Assembly: GCA_035379765.1 (NCBI GenBank)
Contig: DAOSVX010000029.1
Coordinates: forward strand, 1-8,768
Direction of reading: 5' to 3'
From: DAOSVX01 sp035379765
GTDB taxonomy: Bacteria; Bacillota_I; Bacilli_A; RF39; UBA660
DNA length: 8,768 nt
Shown here: piece after piece, positions 5,905 through 8,768 of the stretch
Layout: every line of letters starts with the position of its first letter
How positions within the stretch are numbered: the stretch's first letter is position 1
Translations under genes and position numbers: made by a program
The notes under the pieces: model-generated
Told to the model about the DNA's origin: nothing
The model's database searches: none
What the model saw: only the letters and a program-made list of their open reading frames with translations

Positions 5905-7506
5905 GTGATACTAAAGAAACCATATGCCTTTTTAATTAAACACTTTCGTTTAATTCATCTTTTTTTAGCTATAGCAGCTATTTATTTAACTTATAAAACT
6001 AATAAGATAGTTGTATTTTTTAATTCCTATATTAAAAATGGTTATCGTTTAACGGAAACTAATATTGCTAGTAATTATGTAACTATATTTATGTATTTAG
6101 CAATAATAGTAATATTAATTACTGCTTTAATAATATATTTATTGTTTAAAGAAAAAGATAAACCTAGAAAATTTTATGCTTATTTAATTGTTTATTATAT
6201 ATTATTATTTGGTTTATTAACCTTTGCTCACGGAGCTTTAAGTAATTTGGAGCTAACTACTGTTGCAGCCAAAACAGTTAGAGTGTATCGCGATTTATCT
6301 TTGATTTTTTCTTTACCTCAATATTTCTTTTTAGTATTTGCTTTACTCCGAGGTATTGGTTTTGATATTAAGAAATTTAATTTTAGTAAAGATATAAGTG
6401 AGTTACAAATTGAAGCTAAAGATAATGAAGAATTTGAATTTATTTTGGATGTCCCTGGTTATAAGGTAAAAAGGACTTTAAGAAGGACTTTAAGAGAACT
6501 AAAATACTTTGTTTTAGAAAACACCTTTGTTCTTATTTGTGTTGGAGTTTTAACTCTAGGTATTATTGGTACTACTATTTATATGAATAGAAGCACACGT
6601 ATTCAAACTTATAAAGAAAACCAATCTTTTAGTTATGATAATTATAAAATGCAAGTATTAGATTCTATTATTACTCCGCTAGATTATGATGGCAGTATTT
6701 TAACCGAAGGCAAAACTTATTTAGTAGTATCTTTAAGTATTATTAATAATACTATATTAGAAAAAGAACTTGATACAACCGATTTTAGATTGTTGGTAGA
6801 TGATGAAATAATATATCCAACCCAAAGTAAAAATGAGCATTTTATTGATTTAGGAGATCCATACAATAATGAAGAAATTGCTGAAAAAGATACATCTAAT
6901 TATATTTTAATATTTGAACTTAATGAAGATCAAATAAAAGATAAATATACTTTACGTATCCAAGAATCTTTAAGTTTTAGTGATAATGAAATAATTGCTA
7001 CCTATAAAGAGGTTACTTTAATACCTACAGTAATTGATACTGTTAAAACAGATACTGCCGTAGCTTTAAATGAAGAAATAGATTTAAAAGATTCATCTTT
7101 GAGTAATAGTAAATTATTAGTATCAAGTTATGAAATAACCAAGAGTTATAAATATAATTACACCTTTTGTATTGATGATGAATGCCAAGTATCAACAGAT
7201 ACAATAGATGCTACTTACCAAACAGAAGTAGAAAAGACTTTACTAGTTTTAAACTATGAATTAACTTTAGATGAAGAAGCGCCATATACCAGTAATATTA
7301 AAAATGAAACATCCTTCTTCAATAATTTTCTAAAAATAAAGTATACTTATAATGATAAAGAATATACATGTGTTCCAACTAATAGAACACCTAATGGAAT
7401 GAATAATAAAGTAATATTAGAAGTAGATGGTAAAATAAAAAATGCATCTTCTATTACATTAGTTATTACTATTAGAAATAGGGAATATAACATAACATTG
7501 AAATAA
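5905..7506 (+). CDS. Multi-pass membrane protein with C-terminal extracytoplasmic domains
   Basis: The product has 533 residues and starts with GTG. Hydrophobic segments lie at about 14-40, 58-81, 92-110 and 131-149, then a charged and probably cytoplasmic region (about 152-203) with an Arg/Lys-rich stretch (187-200), and a fifth segment at about 204-226. The remaining 300 residues should be outside. The part at about 235-375 has the beta-rich pattern of DUF4352-like immunoglobulin domains, with TEGKTYLVVSLSIINN followed by a strand ending LLVDDEIIYP. The last part (about 400-533) is also strand-rich, with cysteines at 422, 427 and 489; Cys422 and Cys427 could form a disulfide. I recognise no enzyme motif. 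The 15-base gap to the protease gene implies co-transcription, so a protease partner or substrate is a reasonable inference. No terminator follows before the tRNA gene. The DUF4352 link is tentative. Confidence 0.85.
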   Translation: MILKKPYAFLIKHFRLIHLFLAIAAIYLTYKTNKIVVFFNSYIKNGYRLTETNIASNYVTIFMYLAIIVILITALIIYLLFKEKDKPRKFYAYLIVYYILLFGLLTFAHGALSNLELTTVAAKTVRVYRDLSLIFSLPQYFFLVFALLRGIGFDIKKFNFSKDISELQIEAKDNEEFEFILDVPGYKVKRTLRRTLRELKYFVLENTFVLICVGVLTLGIIGTTIYMNRSTRIQTYKENQSFSYDNYKMQVLDSIITPLDYDGSILTEGKTYLVVSLSIINNTILEKELDTTDFRLLVDDEIIYPTQSKNEHFIDLGDPYNNEEIAEKDTSNYILIFELNEDQIKDKYTLRIQESLSFSDNEIIATYKEVTLIPTVIDTVKTDTAVALNEEIDLKDSSLSNSKLLVSSYEITKSYKYNYTFCIDDECQVSTDTIDATYQTEVEKTLLVLNYELTLDEEAPYTSNIKNETSFFNNFLKIKYTYNDKEYTCVPTNRTPNGMNNKVILEVDGKIKNASSITLVITIRNREYNITLK

Positions 7507-7526
7507 TTATCATGTTTTGTTATAAT
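7498..7526 (+). promoter_or_regulatory. Promoter of tRNA-Cys, overlapping the upstream gene end
   Basis: TTGAAA (7498-7503), a 17-base spacer ending in TGT, and TATAAT (7521-7526) make the strongest promoter in the window: a four-of-six -35, a perfect -10 and an extended -10. The -35 hexamer is formed by the last two sense codons of the membrane protein gene. The predicted start of transcription is near 7533, three bases before the mature tRNA 5' end. Confidence 0.8.
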
Positions 7527-7535
7527 ACTTCCTAT

Positions 7536-7609
7536 GGAGCCGTAGCCAAGTGGTAAGGCGTGGGTCTGCAACACCCTGATCACCGGTTCAAATCCGGTCG
7601 GCTCCTCCA
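7536..7609 (+). tRNA. tRNA-Cys (anticodon GCA)
   Basis: The cloverleaf is complete. Acceptor stem GGAGCCG (7536-7542) pairs with CGGCTCC (7599-7605); D stem GCC/GGC encloses AAGTGGTAA; the anticodon loop CTGCAAC (7566-7572) has GCA at 7568-7570; T arm ACCGG/CCGGT encloses TTCAAAT. The discriminator base is T (7606), a cysteine identity element, and CCA is encoded (7607-7609). The anticodon stem has a T-T mismatch at its outermost pair (7561 with 7577), where the B. subtilis tRNA has a G-T pair; this should be tolerated. It has its own promoter and terminator and is a solitary tRNA gene here. Confidence 0.97.
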
Positions 7610-7618
7610 AAAGATAAT

Positions 7619-7645
7619 AAAAAGGACTTTGAAAGTCCTTTTTTT
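7619..7645 (+). terminator. Rho-independent terminator after tRNA-Cys
   Basis: AAAAAGGACT (7619-7628) pairs with AGTCCTTTTT (7634-7643) around TTGAA, ending in a T-run to 7645. It starts ten bases after the encoded CCA. Confidence 0.88.
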
Positions 7646-7652
7646 GAAATAA

Positions 7653-7661
7653 TGATATAAT
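7653..7661 (+). promoter_or_regulatory. Extended -10 promoter of the NUDIX unit
   Basis: TGA followed by a perfect TATAAT (7656-7661) is an extended -10 element directly after the tRNA terminator. No good -35 lies at the right distance; TTGAAA at 7629-7634, inside the terminator hairpin, would need a 21-base spacer. Confidence 0.55.
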
Positions 7662-7682
7662 ATAGATGTTAAGGAGACTATA

Positions 7683-8162
7683 ATGAAAAAGATTGAAACA
7701 ACTTTATTACTTTTAAGAAAGGATGATCAAATCCTGCTTGCTTTAAAGAAAAGAGGCTTTGGAGTAGGTAAATACAATGGCGTAGGTGGTAAATTAGAAC
7801 CAGGAGAAACTCCAGAGGAAGCAATGATTAGAGAAACCGAAGAAGAAATTGGAGTGACACCAACTAAGTATGAAAAAATGGGCGAAAATGTTTTTGAAGA
7901 GCTTATGAATGAAGAATTAGTGTTTTTAAGATTTCATTTGTATGTTGCTACTGAATGGTTAGGTGATCCTGTTGAAACAGAAGAAATGAAACCCTACTGG
8001 TTTAATATAGCAAAAATACCATACGATAAAATGTTTGCTGATGATAGATATTGGTTACCTCTAGTTTTAGAAGGTAAAAAAATAAGTGGGACTTTTAAAT
8101 TTGATGAAGATTGGCATTTAATATCATATGATATTAAAGAAATTTTTGATAAAATAAAGTAG
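7683..8162 (+). CDS. MTH1-like NUDIX hydrolase (oxidised purine nucleotide sanitiser)
   Basis: NUDIX hydrolases of this type cleave oxidised purine triphosphates such as 8-oxo-dGTP to monophosphates, which prevents mutagenic incorporation. The 159-residue protein has a full Nudix box, GX5EX7REUXEEXGU, from Gly36 to Val58, with Arg50, Glu51, Glu54 and Glu55 as metal-binding residues. Outside the box it matches human MTH1 closely. LKKRGFGVGKYNG at 21-33 corresponds to the MTH1 stretch with Phe27 and Asn33 (here Phe26 and Asn32). ADDRYWLPLVL at 119-129 corresponds to the base-recognition pair Asp119/Asp120 (here Asp120/Asp121). MTH1 Trp117 is replaced by Phe118. AAGGAG lies six bases before the ATG. 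A PP-loop gene starts 21 bases downstream, probably in the same transcript. The specificity call is by motif comparison, not measured. Confidence 0.9.
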   Translation: MKKIETTLLLLRKDDQILLALKKRGFGVGKYNGVGGKLEPGETPEEAMIRETEEEIGVTPTKYEKMGENVFEELMNEELVFLRFHLYVATEWLGDPVETEEMKPYWFNIAKIPYDKMFADDRYWLPLVLEGKKISGTFKFDEDWHLISYDIKEIFDKIK

Positions 8163-8170
8163 ATTACTGA

Positions 8171-8181
8171 AGAGGGTGGAG
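8171..8181 (+). promoter_or_regulatory. Ribosome binding site for the TTG start at 8184
   Basis: AGAGGGTGGAG is purine-rich and resembles the anti-16S consensus. Its AGAGGG part ends seven bases before the TTG at 8184. No in-frame ATG or GTG lies between the NUDIX stop codon and the PP-loop motif. Confidence 0.65.
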
Positions 8182-8183
8182 TT

Positions 8184-8768
8184 TTGGAAAAAGTATTATT
8201 ACTATTTTCTGGTGGTAAAGATAGTATGTTATCAACTTGTAGATTAGTTAATAATGGATATGAAACTAATTTGGTTGCTTATGATAATGGGTACGAATTG
8301 GCTATCGAAAATATTGCTAATTGTGCCAAAAGATTAATTAAAGTAAAAGGCGAAGAAAAAATAAAATATTTAGGAACGTTTTCAACGATAGGAATATATC
8401 GTAGTTTTTTTCTGCCACTTTTTAATATGAAACCCAGTGAAATATCTTCAAAATATGGTGAAGCAACTATATCTCAATTAAATTGTTTAATGTGTCGAAG
8501 TGCTATGTATATATATTCTATTATTTTATGTAAAATATTAGGTATTAAAAACATTGCTGAAGGAGCTAGAGAAAGTCAACAATTTGTAATTGAACAAAAA
8601 CCAATGCTTGATTTATATCAAGAATTACTAAGTGAGTATGGTATTGATTTATTATTACCAGTTATTTCGGAAATAAGTGATTTTCATGTTGAAAATGAAC
8701 TTTTGATGAATGGGCTTGTACCTAAAACATTTGAATCTCAATGTTTATTAGGGTGCCCTATAGATAAA
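8184..8768 (+). CDS. PP-loop ATP pyrophosphatase family protein (3' end outside the window)
   Basis: The frame stays open for 195 codons from a TTG start to the window edge. The N-terminus has strand VLLLF followed by SGGKDS (9-14), the ATP-binding PP-loop that N-type ATP pyrophosphatases use to adenylate a substrate. The first in-frame ATG comes after this motif, so a TTG start is needed to keep it. Later features are CLMC (Cys101 and Cys104), EGARESQQF at 126-134, where related enzymes have a conserved loop, and Cys187 with Cys191 near the edge. The cysteine pairs could hold zinc or an iron-sulfur cluster, or carry sulfur, as in QueC-like enzymes or tRNA-thiolating relatives. I cannot place it in a named subfamily; the substrate is unknown. 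It lies 21 bases after the NUDIX gene with no terminator between, so the two are probably co-transcribed. Confidence 0.8.
   Translation, partial: MEKVLLLFSGGKDSMLSTCRLVNNGYETNLVAYDNGYELAIENIANCAKRLIKVKGEEKIKYLGTFSTIGIYRSFFLPLFNMKPSEISSKYGEATISQLNCLMCRSAMYIYSIILCKILGIKNIAEGARESQQFVIEQKPMLDLYQELLSEYGIDLLLPVISEISDFHVENELLMNGLVPKTFESQCLLGCPIDK

Noticed and set aside
7347..7610. Minus-strand reading frame of 87 codons
   Set aside because: Its N-terminal part is antisense to the tRNA-Cys gene, giving the familiar false 'EEPTGFEPVI' type peptide, and the rest is antisense to the membrane protein gene.
1..8768. Possible recoding of TGA, since none of the eight complete genes ends in TGA
   Set aside because: Tryptophan is encoded by TGG and no gene contains in-frame TGA. 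Eight stops of TAA or TAG are unremarkable at this base composition.
1..8768. Mobile element, CRISPR array or defence island
   Set aside because: No transposase, integrase, spaced direct repeats or nuclease motifs were seen. Gene content is housekeeping and envelope-related, with uniform composition.

Overview
The window is AT-rich (about 30% GC by eye) and densely coded. It has AGGAG-type ribosome binding sites, TTGACA/TATAAT-type promoters and many hairpins followed by T-runs. The gene content (a DUF3048/YerB-like protein, CdaA-CdaR, an S41 carboxy-terminal protease, and a tRNA-Cys with an encoded CCA) suggests a low-GC Gram-positive bacterium of the Bacillota. The CdaR N-terminal extension and the several unnamed membrane proteins hint at an uncultured lineage of Bacilli (RF39 or Erysipelotrichales type), but that placement is inference. 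TGG is used for tryptophan and TGA does not occur inside the genes, so the standard bacterial code applies.

Layout. Positions 1-181 (minus strand) hold the 5' end of a small lipoprotein gene, cut by the window edge. It diverges from a + strand unit (382-1854) made of a membrane-anchored DUF3048 protein and a small Lys/Glu-rich membrane protein, closed by a terminator. Next is cdaA-cdaR (1946-4119), which encodes the membrane diadenylate cyclase that makes c-di-AMP and its YbbR-domain regulator. The glmM gene that usually follows this pair is absent. A monocistronic gene (4196-4660) encodes a membrane-anchored, thioredoxin-like protein without any cysteine. A fourth unit (4723-7506) pairs an S41 protease that has an intact Ser-Lys-Gln catalytic triad with a 533-residue multi-pass membrane protein. 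A tRNA-Cys gene (7536-7609) follows. Its promoter starts inside the last codons of that membrane protein gene. After its terminator come a NUDIX hydrolase strikingly like human MTH1 (7683-8162) and the start of a PP-loop ATP pyrophosphatase gene (8184 to the window end) that begins with TTG.

How it fits together. This is mainly a housekeeping and cell-envelope region: c-di-AMP signalling, envelope-anchored proteins, extracytoplasmic proteolysis and nucleotide-pool sanitation. It does not look like a defence or mobile island, and I see no transposase, integrase, CRISPR array or phage gene. Nearly every unit has its own promoter and terminator packed into 40-90 bases, several with extended -10 (TGn) elements. 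At two adjacent promoters an inverted repeat lies over the -10 element. The observations most worth following are the cysteine-less thioredoxin-like protein, the paired protease and membrane protein, the candidate operators, and the Cys-rich PP-loop enzyme beside the MTH1-like hydrolase.
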